A stretch of DNA of 64,000 nucleotides from NCBI GenBank assembly GCA_020444545.1, contig JAHLKT010000005.1, forward strand, positions 186,001 to 250,000, given 5' to 3'. The notes under the pieces are model-generated. The model saw nothing but the letters and a program-made list of their open reading frames with translations. It was not told the DNA's origin and did not search any database. The translations under genes and the position numbers were made by a program. Positions 41,971 to 51,066 of the stretch are shown here, one piece after another. Every line of letters starts with the position of its first letter. Position 1 is the stretch's first letter. Origin of the DNA: Desulfarculaceae bacterium. GTDB taxonomy: Bacteria; Desulfobacterota; Desulfarculia; Desulfarculales; Desulfarculaceae.

Positions 41971-42897
41971 TCAGCCTTTCTTGGGCAACAGGGCGCTGAG
42001 GCGCACCTGCACCGCCTTGAGCAGATGCCGAAGGGCCAGGTGGCGGCCCAGGAAGCGGCGCAGGCGGATCTGCCAGCCGGGCATGGTGGCGGTGCCCTGG
42101 GGAAGGGCCTCGGGCAGGTTAAGGGCCGGGCGGGGTTCCAGGGAGTCCCAGTGGATCAGCCCGCGCATGATCGCGTCCCAGGCCATGACCAAAGCCATGG
42201 CCTTGGAGATATCGCCGTCGGTGTCCGGGTCGGAGCGCATGGCCATCTGCTCCTGGGCCCGGGCCAGGTAGGCCGCGAAGTCGAAGCTGGCCGGGTCGCC
42301 GGGGTACACGTCGCTCAGGGCGTAGTCGAGCTGCCGAGCGATGAGCTGGCGCAGGTCGCGGTAGTTGCGGTGATGGATGTGCGGCCCCTGGCCGGGGATC
42401 ACCTCGTACAAGCGCCCCGGGCCGCTGGTGACCTGCGGCGGGGTGTGGTGGGCGTCGGGCCAGAGCACCATGCCTTTTCTGAACAGGCGCACCTGGTAGT
42501 CCGGGTGGCGACCCCCGCCCAGCATGACCTGGTCGCCCAGGTAGTTGTAGCGGGGCAGGGCGAAGGCATCGTATCTGTCGCCCTTTTCGGCGATGAGCCC
42601 GCGCACCAGCTCGGGCGCGTCGTCCGAGAGATACTCGTCGGAATCCAGCACCAGCACCCAGTCCCCCGAGGCCTGGGCCGTGAAGCGGTTGCGCACCCCG
42701 TCGATACGCGGGGCCACCTCCACCTGGTGCACCACCGCGCCGTGGCGGCGGGCGATCTCCACGCTGTGGTCGCTGCTGGCCATGTCCACCACCATCAGCT
42801 CGTCCACCCAGGCCAGGCTGGCCAGGGCCGCCTCCAGGGTTTCGGCCGAGTCGCGGGTGTGCACGATACCGGTGATCTTGGGCTGGGCCATTTTCAT
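41971..42897 (-). CDS. Family 2 glycosyltransferase (KdtX/SunS-like)
   Basis: A 308-residue GT2 with a short first strand, ITGIVHTRDSAETLEAAL, and VVDMASSDHS near 38-47. The metal site is LDSDEYLSDD near 80-90, and a long helical C terminus follows. This arrangement matches the KdtX/WaaE group (LPS core glucosyltransferases). Its ATG overlaps the preceding gene's stop by 4 bases (ATGA), so I place the start at 42897; the longer frame is a shadow. Confidence 0.9.
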   Translation of the reverse strand: MKMAQPKITGIVHTRDSAETLEAALASLAWVDELMVVDMASSDHSVEIARRHGAVVHQVEVAPRIDGVRNRFTAQASGDWVLVLDSDEYLSDDAPELVRGLIAEKGDRYDAFALPRYNYLGDQVMLGGGRHPDYQVRLFRKGMVLWPDAHHTPPQVTSGPGRLYEVIPGQGPHIHHRNYRDLRQLIARQLDYALSDVYPGDPASFDFAAYLARAQEQMAMRSDPDTDGDISKAMALVMAWDAIMRGLIHWDSLEPRPALNLPEALPQGTATMPGWQIRLRRFLGRHLALRHLLKAVQVRLSALLPKKG

Positions 42898-43640
42898 CCG
42901 TCCAGGGTGTAGCGTCCCTGCCAGCGGGACATGAACAGGCGGCGGCTGGGCACGTCCTTGGCGCTGCGCCCCGGGGTCTGCGACTCGAAGTGCAGCGACT
43001 CGGCGCCCTGGCAGCAGAATATGCGCCAGCCCGCCTGCCGCGCCCGCAGGCAGAAATCTATGTCTTCCAGGCCGAAGGGATAGTCCTCGTCCAGGCCGCC
43101 GAGCTGCTCCCACAGCTCGCCGCGCACCATCATGCAGCCGCCGGTGACCGCCTGGAACTCGCGCTCCAGGCGGGGCATGCAATGGCTGGGCTTGGTGCGC
43201 AGCAGATGATAGGGCCCCACCTTGCCCGGCCCGAACACCACGCCCACGTGTTGCAGGCTGCCGTCGGGGAAAACCATGCGCGCCCCGCAGATGCCCGCCT
43301 GGGGCCGCCGCTCCAGCCGCTCCAGCATTTCCGCAATGGCCTGCTCGTGGAGCAGCACGTCGTTGTTGAGCATCAGGTAGAAGCGGGCGGGATAGCCCTG
43401 GGCGGCCAGGTTGTTGGCGTTGGCAAAGGAGTGGTGCGCGTCCAGGCGGATGAGCTCGGCCCCGGCCTCGGCGATGCGCTTGGGCGGCAGGGGCGGGTGG
43501 CTGGCGTTGTCCACCACCACCGCATGGGCCGAGGCCACCCCGGCCACCGCCAGGGAGCGGTGCAGGGCGATGAGGCAGTGCTCCAGCAGGGGCAGCAGGC
43601 CCCGGGAAGGGATGATCGCGGTGATCAGGGCTTGCTCCAA
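42894..43640 (-). CDS. Family 2 glycosyltransferase (WbbL-like)
   Basis: A 248-residue GT2. It starts ALITAIIPSRGLLPLLEHCL, with VVDNASHPP near 42-50, LNNDVLLH near 91-98 and FGLEDIDFCLRARQAGW near 190-206. It begins with TTG, supported by AAGGGAG 6 bases upstream, and overlaps the B12-radical SAM gene by 16 bases. It is short for the family but has all catalytic parts. Confidence 0.88.
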   Translation of the reverse strand: MEQALITAIIPSRGLLPLLEHCLIALHRSLAVAGVASAHAVVVDNASHPPLPPKRIAEAGAELIRLDAHHSFANANNLAAQGYPARFYLMLNNDVLLHEQAIAEMLERLERRPQAGICGARMVFPDGSLQHVGVVFGPGKVGPYHLLRTKPSHCMPRLEREFQAVTGGCMMVRGELWEQLGGLDEDYPFGLEDIDFCLRARQAGWRIFCCQGAESLHFESQTPGRSAKDVPSRRLFMSRWQGRYTLDG

Positions 43641-45043
43641 CCTACGCTCCCTTCCTCTTGGGCCAGGTTTCGCGAACGCCAGCGGTAAAGATAGTGTTGC
43701 AGCCGGGGCCGCCAGAAGCGGCGGTAGCTGGCTTGCACCGGGGCCAGCATCCTCTCCAGCTCGGGGTAGTCTACCCCCTTTAGGATAACCCGCCCCGGCC
43801 TGCGGCTGCCTTCCTGGGCGCGGTCCTGGTGCAGCATGAGCCCAGACTCACGGGCCCAGGCGTACAGCGGCGAGCCGGGCACCGGGCTGAAGAAGGAGGG
43901 GGAGAAATACGCTGGCCGGATTTCCCTGATCGCCCGGAGCCCGGCCTCGTCGTCCTCGCGCCGCCACACGCCGTCCTCGCGAGGCACCCCCAGGATCAGG
44001 TTGGCGAAGATCTCCAAGCCCAGGGCGTGGCAGATCTCGGCCGCCTTGCGGTTAACCGCCGCGCTGGTGCCCTTGCCCAGCCAGGCCAGCAGCGGGTCGC
44101 TGAAAGACTCGAAGCCAATGCTGATCACCTTGAGCCCGGCCCGTCGCATCTCGGCGATGAGTTCGGGGCGCCGGCAGATCATGTCCGCCCGGCAGGCGGC
44201 CCACCAGCCCACCTTGCGGCGCGGGTAGCCCGCCTGGTGCATGGCCTCGCAAAAGCCTCGCAGCCAATCCGCCTCGATGAAAAACTCGTCGTCGTTGAAG
44301 ATGATCCCCCGGAAACGGTAGCGTTCCCAAAGCCCGGCCAGCTCGGCCATCACGTGCTCCACCGGGCGGCGGCGCAGATAAGGGATGCGCTTGTCCGGGT
44401 TGTGAGGAGAGGGCCGGGTGTAGAGGTTCTTCTCGCCCGGCCCGCAGCAAAAGCGGCAACTCCAGGGGCAACCCCGGCTGGTGAGCATGTCCACCACCGG
44501 CGGGGTCAGGCTCCACACCGGGTAGAGCTGGCGGCGGCGGTAGCCGGGCAGCAGCTCCCTCTCGGCAAAGGGCAGGGCGCCCAGGTCCGGGGGCTCGCCC
44601 CAGCTAACCTCGGGGAAGCTATCCGGCGCGGCGATGAGCCGGGGCAGGCTGGCCTCGGCCTCGCCGCGCAAAACCTTGTGAGCCCCGGCCTCCAGGGCCT
44701 CCTGGGGGAACATGGTGAAGTGGATGCCCCCTGCCAGGCGCAGGGCCCGGGGCGCGGCCTCGGCGGCCAGGCCCAGGCAGCGGGCCGCCTCGCCGGCGTT
44801 CTGGGTGAAGGCGGTGACCCCCACCACCTCGGGGGCGGCTTGCGCGATGGCCGCGCGGGCCTCGTCCCAATCTGCCATGAGGCGCAGGTCCAGCAGACCC
44901 GCCTCATGCCCCTCCCCGCGCAGCACGGCGGCGATCTGGGCCAGGCCGTGATGAGGCAACAGGTCGTCCAGGCTGAGGGGGTCGCGGCCCGAGCCCCAGC
45001 CTCGCGCGCCGGGTTGGGGGTTTATGAGCAGAACCCGGGCCAT
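43625..45043 (-). CDS. B12-binding radical SAM protein
   Basis: A 472-residue protein with an N-terminal cobalamin-binding-type domain (residues ~1-150, ARVLLINPQPG) and a radical SAM domain with cluster motif CPWSCRFC near 191-198, followed by CGPGEKN. Members methylate unactivated carbons or rearrange rings; several sit in polysaccharide or secondary-metabolite loci. Here it lies inside a run of glycosyltransferases, so it may methylate a sugar or lipid carrier. That is inference. It starts 38 bases after the DUF2142-like gene and overlaps the next gene by 16 bases. Confidence 0.9.
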   Translation of the reverse strand: MARVLLINPQPGARGWGSGRDPLSLDDLLPHHGLAQIAAVLRGEGHEAGLLDLRLMADWDEARAAIAQAAPEVVGVTAFTQNAGEAARCLGLAAEAAPRALRLAGGIHFTMFPQEALEAGAHKVLRGEAEASLPRLIAAPDSFPEVSWGEPPDLGALPFAERELLPGYRRRQLYPVWSLTPPVVDMLTSRGCPWSCRFCCGPGEKNLYTRPSPHNPDKRIPYLRRRPVEHVMAELAGLWERYRFRGIIFNDDEFFIEADWLRGFCEAMHQAGYPRRKVGWWAACRADMICRRPELIAEMRRAGLKVISIGFESFSDPLLAWLGKGTSAAVNRKAAEICHALGLEIFANLILGVPREDGVWRREDDEAGLRAIREIRPAYFSPSFFSPVPGSPLYAWARESGLMLHQDRAQEGSRRPGRVILKGVDYPELERMLAPVQASYRRFWRPRLQHYLYRWRSRNLAQEEGSVGWSKP

Positions 45044-45081
45044 GGGCTAAGCGAGCGGCCCAGGCGAAGAGGGCGGCGCGA

Positions 45082-46452
45082 TCATAGCGACAGATAGGAG
45101 AAGCCAGGCCATATCACCCCGAAGAAGACGTAGAGGTCCCAAAAAGTCATGCCCCCCAGCACGGCCCAGGCCGCCACGCTTCGTTTCGCCCGGGGGACGA
45201 GGAGCAACAGCCCTCCGGCTTGCAAATAGGCCAGGGCCCAACCGGCGGGATAGAGAAGCCGTCCCTGAGAGGCATAGACCCCGCTATTGTAGATGAGAAA
45301 GGCGCCAAAGGCCAACAGCAGCCAGGCCGGAGCCAGGCATTGCACCAGGCGCTCGCGAAAATCCGGGCCGTGCCAAATACACTTGGTCCAGAAAGCCAGA
45401 CCCAACAAACCGCTCACGACCAGCAGGGCATCCAGCACCCGGTAGGCGGCGTGGTGCATGAGCAGGCCGAACTGGCCGTACACCGCATAGTAGCTCCAGC
45501 GGAAGCCTTCGAACTCCTCGCGGAAAAAATCCCAGGGATACATCACCGCCTGCCGCGTGGCCACGTAGGGGGCCCACAGGGAGCGCTCCACCAGCAAGGC
45601 GTCGCCGAACACCGCATAATTGCGGGCCAGCCAGGGGGCCAAGAGCAATAGGGTGCTTGCGGCGGCCGCCGCGGCCAGGGCCAGGCAGCGCACCCAGGAG
45701 AGGCCCCAGGCGCGGCCCCCCAGGAACAAGGCCCCGGCGCAGACCCCGGCCAGGGCCACGGCGTTCATCTTGGCGTAGGCGGCCAGGGCGCAAAGGGCCC
45801 CCAGCAGGGCGGCCCGCCATAGCGAGGGCGGGTCGGCGGCGCGCAGGGTGCGGGTCAGGGCGTACAGGGCAAGCCCGGCCAGGGCGGTGGCGGCCACGTC
45901 GTTGCCCACCGAGGCGCAGGTCTCCAACCAGCGGGGGTTGAGGGCCCACAGCGCCCCGGCGGCCAGGGTGAGGGCCGGGTCGCGGTTGCTCAGCTCCCAG
46001 AACAGCCCCAGGCCCAGGAGCACCGCGCCCAGGCCCCAGAGCAGGGAGGTGGCCCGCATGGCGTACATCGCCCGGACGGCGCCCCGCTGGTCCAGGCCGC
46101 TCAGGGGGCGGTAGCGGCGGTGAGGGCCTTGCCCGGGCGGCACCGGTTGGCAACGAAACTCTGGGTCGATACTGGGGAAGGCCAGGGGGCCGTGGAAATC
46201 GCTGAGCCACACCACCGGGGCCAGGCTCAGGTAATAGAGCGGGGTCTGGAACTTCTCCTGCCGAGCTATGATGCGGGCCTGGTGAGCCAGGCGGTGGTCG
46301 CGCTCCAGCAGCTTGGCCTCCCAGTACACCGCCTGGCAAAAGTGGCCCCGCTCGTCGGGGTTCTCGTAGGGCGGCATAAGCACGGCCATGGCCGCGGCCC
46401 CCAGCCAGAACAAGATCAGGAGCGCCGCCCATCCGGGAGGGAGGGATTTCAA
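45082..46452 (-). CDS. DUF2142-like polytopic membrane protein (GT-C-like)
   Basis: A 456-residue integral membrane protein with about ten hydrophobic segments. The first extracellular loop has PPYENPDERGHF, the acidic motif typical of DUF2142 and other GT-C-like proteins that use polyprenyl-phosphate sugars. It probably transfers sugars outside the membrane, or assists in polymer assembly. The ATG overlaps the preceding gene's stop (ATGA). Family assignment is from memory of the motif. Confidence 0.8.
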   Translation of the reverse strand: MKSLPPGWAALLILFWLGAAAMAVLMPPYENPDERGHFCQAVYWEAKLLERDHRLAHQARIIARQEKFQTPLYYLSLAPVVWLSDFHGPLAFPSIDPEFRCQPVPPGQGPHRRYRPLSGLDQRGAVRAMYAMRATSLLWGLGAVLLGLGLFWELSNRDPALTLAAGALWALNPRWLETCASVGNDVAATALAGLALYALTRTLRAADPPSLWRAALLGALCALAAYAKMNAVALAGVCAGALFLGGRAWGLSWVRCLALAAAAAASTLLLLAPWLARNYAVFGDALLVERSLWAPYVATRQAVMYPWDFFREEFEGFRWSYYAVYGQFGLLMHHAAYRVLDALLVVSGLLGLAFWTKCIWHGPDFRERLVQCLAPAWLLLAFGAFLIYNSGVYASQGRLLYPAGWALAYLQAGGLLLLVPRAKRSVAAWAVLGGMTFWDLYVFFGVIWPGFSYLSL

Positions 46453-47330
46453 GCCGTCAGCTCCCGCAAAGGTCCTTCAAGCAAAGAGGCCAGGCGCGCC
46501 TTTTGGGCGTAGGGGTGATAGGCATAGGCCGTGGCCCGCGCCCGGAGGCGCATCAGCTGCCGCTCTCCGGCCCGGCTGGGCTGCATCATCTCTTCCAGGC
46601 GCCCCAGCAGGGGGCCGGGCTCGTCCAGCAGACAGTTGTAGCCGTCGCGCAGGTATTCGCTGCCGCCCTTCACCGGCACCGAGGCCACCAGGCACCCGGC
46701 GGCCATGGCCTCCAGGGCGGGCAAGCCGAAGTCCTCGCCCAGCGAGGTGGCCAGATACACCCCGGCCTGCTGAAGATATGCGCAGAGCTTCCCTTCGTTC
46801 AGGCCGTCCAGGGGCCGCCAGTTCAGCTTGCTCAGGGAGCGCGCCGCCCGGGTGGCGATCTCCAGGCCGCGCCGGGGCATGTAGGCCGCCTCGTTGTCCA
46901 GCTTGGCCGGGCCCGGGGCAAAGAAGCAGGGCGACACGCTGATGCCCACGGGCACGGTATCGCGGCCGTAGTCCTCGCGGGCCACGCGGTCGGCGTCCTC
47001 CCAGCAGGTGAGCAGGGTGATGCGCGGGTCCCCGAAGATCCGGCTCATGTTGGTCACGCCCTGCACATGGCAGGCAAGGCGGCATCCGGTTTCGCCCACC
47101 AACTCTAGGTCCGGGGGCCAGGTGATGAAGGCCCAATCGCGGGGTGTGATGCGTTCCAGAGCTTCCCCTTGCTTCATTACCGGCACGGCGCAAGGGAACC
47201 AGGCGGGAGCGTCTCCCTTTGGCGTGGCCACCACCCCGGGCGCGCCCAGGGAGATGAGCATCTCCATGAACTGGCAGCCGACCTTCACCCCGCCGGCGAT
47301 GCCCGCGGTGGGCAGGAAGTAATAGATCAC
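46449..47330 (-). CDS. Family 4 glycosyltransferase (short)
   Basis: A 293-residue GT-B type enzyme whose C-terminal half carries GEDFGLPALEAMAAGCLVASV near 200-220, the donor-binding EX7E-type segment. The N terminus VIYYFLPTAGIAGGVKVG is a glycine-rich strand that fits a GT4 start. It starts with GTG at 47330, overlapping the upstream stop (GTGA). The long frame that extends to 48308 is a shadow. It is shorter than usual (350-400), mainly in the N-terminal domain. Confidence 0.88.
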   Translation of the reverse strand: MIYYFLPTAGIAGGVKVGCQFMEMLISLGAPGVVATPKGDAPAWFPCAVPVMKQGEALERITPRDWAFITWPPDLELVGETGCRLACHVQGVTNMSRIFGDPRITLLTCWEDADRVAREDYGRDTVPVGISVSPCFFAPGPAKLDNEAAYMPRRGLEIATRAARSLSKLNWRPLDGLNEGKLCAYLQQAGVYLATSLGEDFGLPALEAMAAGCLVASVPVKGGSEYLRDGYNCLLDEPGPLLGRLEEMMQPSRAGERQLMRLRARATAYAYHPYAQKARLASLLEGPLRELTA

Positions 47331-48121
47331 TTGAGCACCCCCTTGGCCCACATGCCGGGCAGGGTGATGAGCCCCATGGCCACGGCGAAAAACGCGCCGT
47401 AGTGCCGGGCCGCGAACTTGAGCCGCCCCCGGGCCAGGAGCCAGCGGCGGCGGGCGGTGGTCACGCGGGAGCCTTGTGCGGTGAGGTGGGGCAGGGTGTA
47501 GGGCAGCTCGACCACGCGGCCGCCGGCCTGGTGCAGTCGGAGGCCCAGCTCCACATCCTCCATGTACATGAAGTAGGCGGTGGGCAACCCCCCCAGCTCG
47601 AAAAACAAATCTCTTCGCACGAACAGGCAGGCCCCATGGGCCCATTGCCAGGACTCGTTCTGATAGCCCGGCAAACGGCGCATCCACTCCAGCCTCCGGG
47701 GCCAGGGCCAGCCCAGCACCATGAGGTCGTGGGCAAGCTTCCAGCGGCTGTAGCCGGGCTGGCGGCCGGGCACCCGCCGGCCGTGGTCGTCCAGGGCCGG
47801 GGCGGCGATGATCTTGCCGCCCTGGCGCAGCGCCTCCAGGCCCATTTCGAAAAGCTCGGGCCGGGCCAGGCAGTCCGGGTTGAGCAGGCACAGGTATTCG
47901 CTGTCCGTCGCCCGCGCACCCTGGTTCACCGCGCGGGCAAAGCCCAGATTGGCGGGCATCCCGAGAACCCGCGCCCCCGCCTTCTGGGCCAAGATCGCGC
48001 TCTGGTCGCTGGAGGCATTGTCCACCACCAGGGCCGCGTCCTTCCAGGGGCCCAGCGCTTCCAGGCAATCGGCGATCACTTCGGCCGAGTTGTAGGTCAC
48101 GATGATAACGCTCAGCTTCAC
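47327..48121 (-). CDS. Family 2 glycosyltransferase (rhamnosyltransferase-like)
   Basis: A 264-residue GT2. It starts with GTG at 48121 and KLSVIIVTYNSAEVIADCL, with VVDNASSDQS near 33-42, LLNPDCLARP near 80-89 and YMEDVELGLRLHQAGG near 170-185. A C-terminal hydrophobic segment (ALYG-FFAVAMGLITLPG-like) may anchor it to the membrane. It is coupled to both neighbours by 4-base GTGA overlaps. Confidence 0.9.
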   Translation of the reverse strand: MKLSVIIVTYNSAEVIADCLEALGPWKDAALVVDNASSDQSAILAQKAGARVLGMPANLGFARAVNQGARATDSEYLCLLNPDCLARPELFEMGLEALRQGGKIIAAPALDDHGRRVPGRQPGYSRWKLAHDLMVLGWPWPRRLEWMRRLPGYQNESWQWAHGACLFVRRDLFFELGGLPTAYFMYMEDVELGLRLHQAGGRVVELPYTLPHLTAQGSRVTTARRRWLLARGRLKFAARHYGAFFAVAMGLITLPGMWAKGVLK

Positions 48122-48933
48122 GCCTGGTCCACCCCCCGCCGCCAAGTGCGGCGGATGCGCAGGGTTTGCCGCCAGCCGGGGCGCATGCAAAAGTTGCTGA
48201 AGTGGCACACGAAGGCCCCGGGGCGGGGAAAGCCCTGGTCCCAGTGCTCGCAGTGGTTCCAATGCCAGGGCAGCTCCCGGCAGGCCTGGGGCCGAAGGCT
48301 GTTGGCATAGTATTGAAAGTAATCCTGGTCGGCCACCATGTGCTCGCCTACCCGATGGTCGCCGGGCCGCAGGGTCAGCATCTCCTGGGCCCAGGCGCTG
48401 AAGCGCTCCAGCTCGTCCCGCCGGCCCAGCACCACCCCGGAATTATAATAGCGGTATTGCTCCAAGGGAGGCGGCGATTCATCCGGGGCCAGCCAGGCCA
48501 GGGAGTGCTCCTGGTAGTGACGCAGGAAATCGGCCCGGCTCATGCTGGAGCCCAGGATGGTGGTCTGCTCCACCAGACCCAGGCCACGGCGGTCCAGGGC
48601 CCGGCGGATGTGGTCCGGCGTCAGGTCGCGCACCAGCACCGCGTCCGCGTCCAGAAGCATGATCAGCTCGGAGTCGGTCCGCTCCAAGAGGGCCTTCAGG
48701 CCGGTGAGCTTGGCCAGAAAGCGCCGTGCCCGCACCCGGCTTTGCACCGGCCCCAAGGGATGGACCAGCATGCGTCGCCGGGGCAGCAGACCGGTCTTGA
48801 GCAGATGGTCGGTGACCAGGAACACCTTGAAGCCGCTGCGTTTGAGCACCGATAGGGCCGCCTGACGTCCGGCGAGGTAATAGGCCGGGTGTCCGTGTAT
48901 GGTGAGACACACCCAAACTTCGGCGGAATTCAT
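48118..48933 (-). CDS. GT-A glycosyltransferase-like protein
   Basis: A 271-residue protein with a GT-A type metal motif LLDADAVLV near 90-98, in a segment (TDSELIMLLDAD) like GT8 or related nucleotide-diphospho-sugar transferases. The YYNSGVVLGRRDELERF segment near 155-171 is also typical of these. I use the ATG at 48933 (AAGG 7 bases upstream); 48966 is an alternative start. It opens the minus-strand polysaccharide run. The donor is unknown, and it is the least certain glycosyltransferase of the set. Confidence 0.75.
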   Translation of the reverse strand: MNSAEVWVCLTIHGHPAYYLAGRQAALSVLKRSGFKVFLVTDHLLKTGLLPRRRMLVHPLGPVQSRVRARRFLAKLTGLKALLERTDSELIMLLDADAVLVRDLTPDHIRRALDRRGLGLVEQTTILGSSMSRADFLRHYQEHSLAWLAPDESPPPLEQYRYYNSGVVLGRRDELERFSAWAQEMLTLRPGDHRVGEHMVADQDYFQYYANSLRPQACRELPWHWNHCEHWDQGFPRPGAFVCHFSNFCMRPGWRQTLRIRRTWRRGVDQA

Positions 48934-49088
48934 GGTGGCGCCTTTGCTTCTCTCTCGCTTACCCATGCCCCTCTAGTATCGCAAAGGGCGATGGCCGGAC
49001 CAGGAGGGACGGGATCAGCATTTGCTCAATGTACCACTTTAGGAAGGGACTCTGGGGAATTCGGAGCGCAAGGATGAGGGAAGGGGGG

Positions 49089-49919
49089 CTAGTGGCGGCC
49101 GCCCAGGGGCTTGGCCTCGTGGCGCATCAGGGTGACCGTGGACACGAAGATCAGGGCCCCGCCCAGGAGCACCCAGGGGCCGATGGCCTCGTCGAAGAGG
49201 AACCAGCCCAACAGGGCGGCAAAGATGAGGCGGGTGAAGTCCAGGGGCAGGATGGCCGTGGTTTGGCCCTGGCCGAAGGCGCGGGTGACCGAGTGCTGCA
49301 GCCCGGTGGCCAGGGCGCCCAGGAGCAGAAGGCCTGCCAGCTCGGCCCAGCTGGGGGCTTGCCAGAAAAATAGCGCCACGGCCAGGGACATGGGGGTCAT
49401 GAGCATGGCGTTGTAGAGCACGATGGCGTTGGCCGACTCGGTCTTGGCCAGGGAGCTGATCAGGAGCAGGTTCACCGCGATCAACAATGCTCCGGCCAGG
49501 GCGTAGAGCGAGCCGGGGTCGAAGATGTGGCTCCCCGGCCGCAGGATGATGATCATGCCCGCGAAGCTGACCGCCGTGGCCAGCAGCCGCGAGGCGCGCG
49601 GCTTTTCCTTGAAAAAGATCATCGCGCCGATGGTGGTGAACAGCGGCGCGGTGAAGGTGATGGCCGTGGCCTCGGCAATGGGGATCACGGTGAAGGCGTG
49701 GAACAGGGCCAGGGTGGCGAGGGTGGCGGCCACGGCCCGGGCCAGGTGCATGCCCAGGCGGTGGGTCTTCATGTTGCGCAGGCCCCGGCGGTGCCAGACC
49801 AGCATGGCCAGGAAGATGACCGTTGTGCGGAAGAACACGATCTCCGGCGAGCTGAGGCTCTGGGAGAACAGGCGCACCGTGGCCGCCACCAGGGCGAACA
49901 GGATGCAATAGGCCAGCAT
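49089..49919 (-). CDS. EamA/DMT family transporter
   Basis: A 276-residue inner-membrane protein with ten hydrophobic helices and two EamA repeats: FHAFTVIPIAEATAITFTAP near 75-94, and GQTTAILPLDFTRLIFAALLG near 215-235. These transporters export or import metabolites such as amino acids or sugar derivatives. I use the ATG at 49919, but the open frame extends upstream with LRGSLWMLAYC, which looks like family sequence, so a few N-terminal residues may be missing from this call. It follows the first MDR dehydrogenase gene on the same strand. Confidence 0.9.
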   Translation of the reverse strand: MLAYCILFALVAATVRLFSQSLSSPEIVFFRTTVIFLAMLVWHRRGLRNMKTHRLGMHLARAVAATLATLALFHAFTVIPIAEATAITFTAPLFTTIGAMIFFKEKPRASRLLATAVSFAGMIIILRPGSHIFDPGSLYALAGALLIAVNLLLISSLAKTESANAIVLYNAMLMTPMSLAVALFFWQAPSWAELAGLLLLGALATGLQHSVTRAFGQGQTTAILPLDFTRLIFAALLGWFLFDEAIGPWVLLGGALIFVSTVTLMRHEAKPLGGRH

Positions 49920-49981
49920 CCACAGGCTGCCTCGCAGGTGGCTGCCCGGAGGCGGGGGGCTTTGTCTTGCGGCTATGGCGC

Positions 49982-51034
49982 TCAGGGCCGGAGCACCGTC
50001 TTGAAGCCCTGGCCCGCGGCCAGGCGCTGGAAGGCCTCCACCGCCTGGGACAGGGGCAGGGTCTCGCCGATGGCCTTTACGAAGCGGTCCTGGTCGGCGG
50101 CCGGGAGCTGGGCCAGGTAATCCAGCAGGCGGCTCCAGGTGCGCTCCGGCGCGGCCGGGCTGCCGATGATGGCCGTCTCGGTGCGCACCGCCAGATTGGT
50201 GTTCACCCGCGCCTCAGCGGCCACGATGCCCAGAACCACCACCAGGCCCCGCTTGCGCACCATGCGCAGGCCCAGGTCCAGGCCCATTGGCGCGCCGCTT
50301 ACCTCGAACACCGCATCCGCGCCCCGGCCCTTGGTCTGCTCCGTGATGAGCCCTTGCAGCTCTTCCAGGCTGGTGGCAACGTGGACCCGGGCCAGGTTGG
50401 ACCGGAAGATGGCCAGGCGTTCTTCGTCTTGGGGCAGACCGAGGACGAAGACGCGGGAGGCCCCACCCAGCTCGGCCAGCAGGGCGGTTAGGTAGCCCAG
50501 GGGGCCGGGGCCTATGATGGCCACATTGCGCCCTTGCAGGCCGCCCGCCTTGAGCACCGCGTTGAAGGCAATGGATATGGGCTCGGACAATACGGCCAGT
50601 TCCGCCGGATAGCCGGTTGGCAGCACATGGCAGTTGCGCGCGGGCACGGCCACGTACTGGGCCATGGCCCCGGAGTAGTGCACCCCCAGGAGTTGGCGGT
50701 GGTCGCAGATGGCCTCTTGCCCGGCCAGACAAGAGGGGCAGCGGCCGCAGGAGATGGGGGTGCGCGAGACCACCCGGTCGCCAATGGACACGCCCTCCGC
50801 GCCGGGGCCCAGCTCCTCCACGATGCCGGTGTACTCGTGGCCCAGGATGGCGGGCAACATGCCCGCGAAGCGCTCCTGATAATCCGGGGTCCAGTGATAG
50901 GCGTGCAGATCGCTGCCGCAGATGCCGGCCAGCTCCACCCGCACCAGCACCCAGCCGGGCTTAAACTCGGGCGAGGGCACCTCCATCACCGCGACGCGCT
51001 GGGCCTGGGGCAGGTCCTTGACCACCGCGAGCAT
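49982..51034 (-). CDS. Zinc-dependent MDR dehydrogenase 1
   Basis: A 350-residue medium-chain dehydrogenase/reductase. The catalytic zinc site is CGSDLHAYH and GHEYTG, the structural zinc lobe is CGRCPSCLAGQEAIC with four Cys, and the NAD fold is IIGPGPLGYLTALLAELGG near 170-188. It oxidises a secondary alcohol, probably a polyol or hydroxy acid such as L-threonine or sorbitol-type substrates. The ATG at 51034 has AGGAGA upstream; the frame beyond it is a shadow of the SDR gene. It forms a pair with the SDR that precedes it. Confidence 0.94.
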   Translation of the reverse strand: MLAVVKDLPQAQRVAVMEVPSPEFKPGWVLVRVELAGICGSDLHAYHWTPDYQERFAGMLPAILGHEYTGIVEELGPGAEGVSIGDRVVSRTPISCGRCPSCLAGQEAICDHRQLLGVHYSGAMAQYVAVPARNCHVLPTGYPAELAVLSEPISIAFNAVLKAGGLQGRNVAIIGPGPLGYLTALLAELGGASRVFVLGLPQDEERLAIFRSNLARVHVATSLEELQGLITEQTKGRGADAVFEVSGAPMGLDLGLRMVRKRGLVVVLGIVAAEARVNTNLAVRTETAIIGSPAAPERTWSRLLDYLAQLPAADQDRFVKAIGETLPLSQAVEAFQRLAAGQGFKTVLRP

Positions 51035-51066
51035 GGCTCTTCTCCTTGGTCCCGGCCGGGCCGGGC

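Noticed and set aside
46449-48308. 619-residue glycosyltransferase fusion
   Set aside because: Only the part from GTG 47330 has glycosyltransferase sequence; the rest shadows the family 2 gene.
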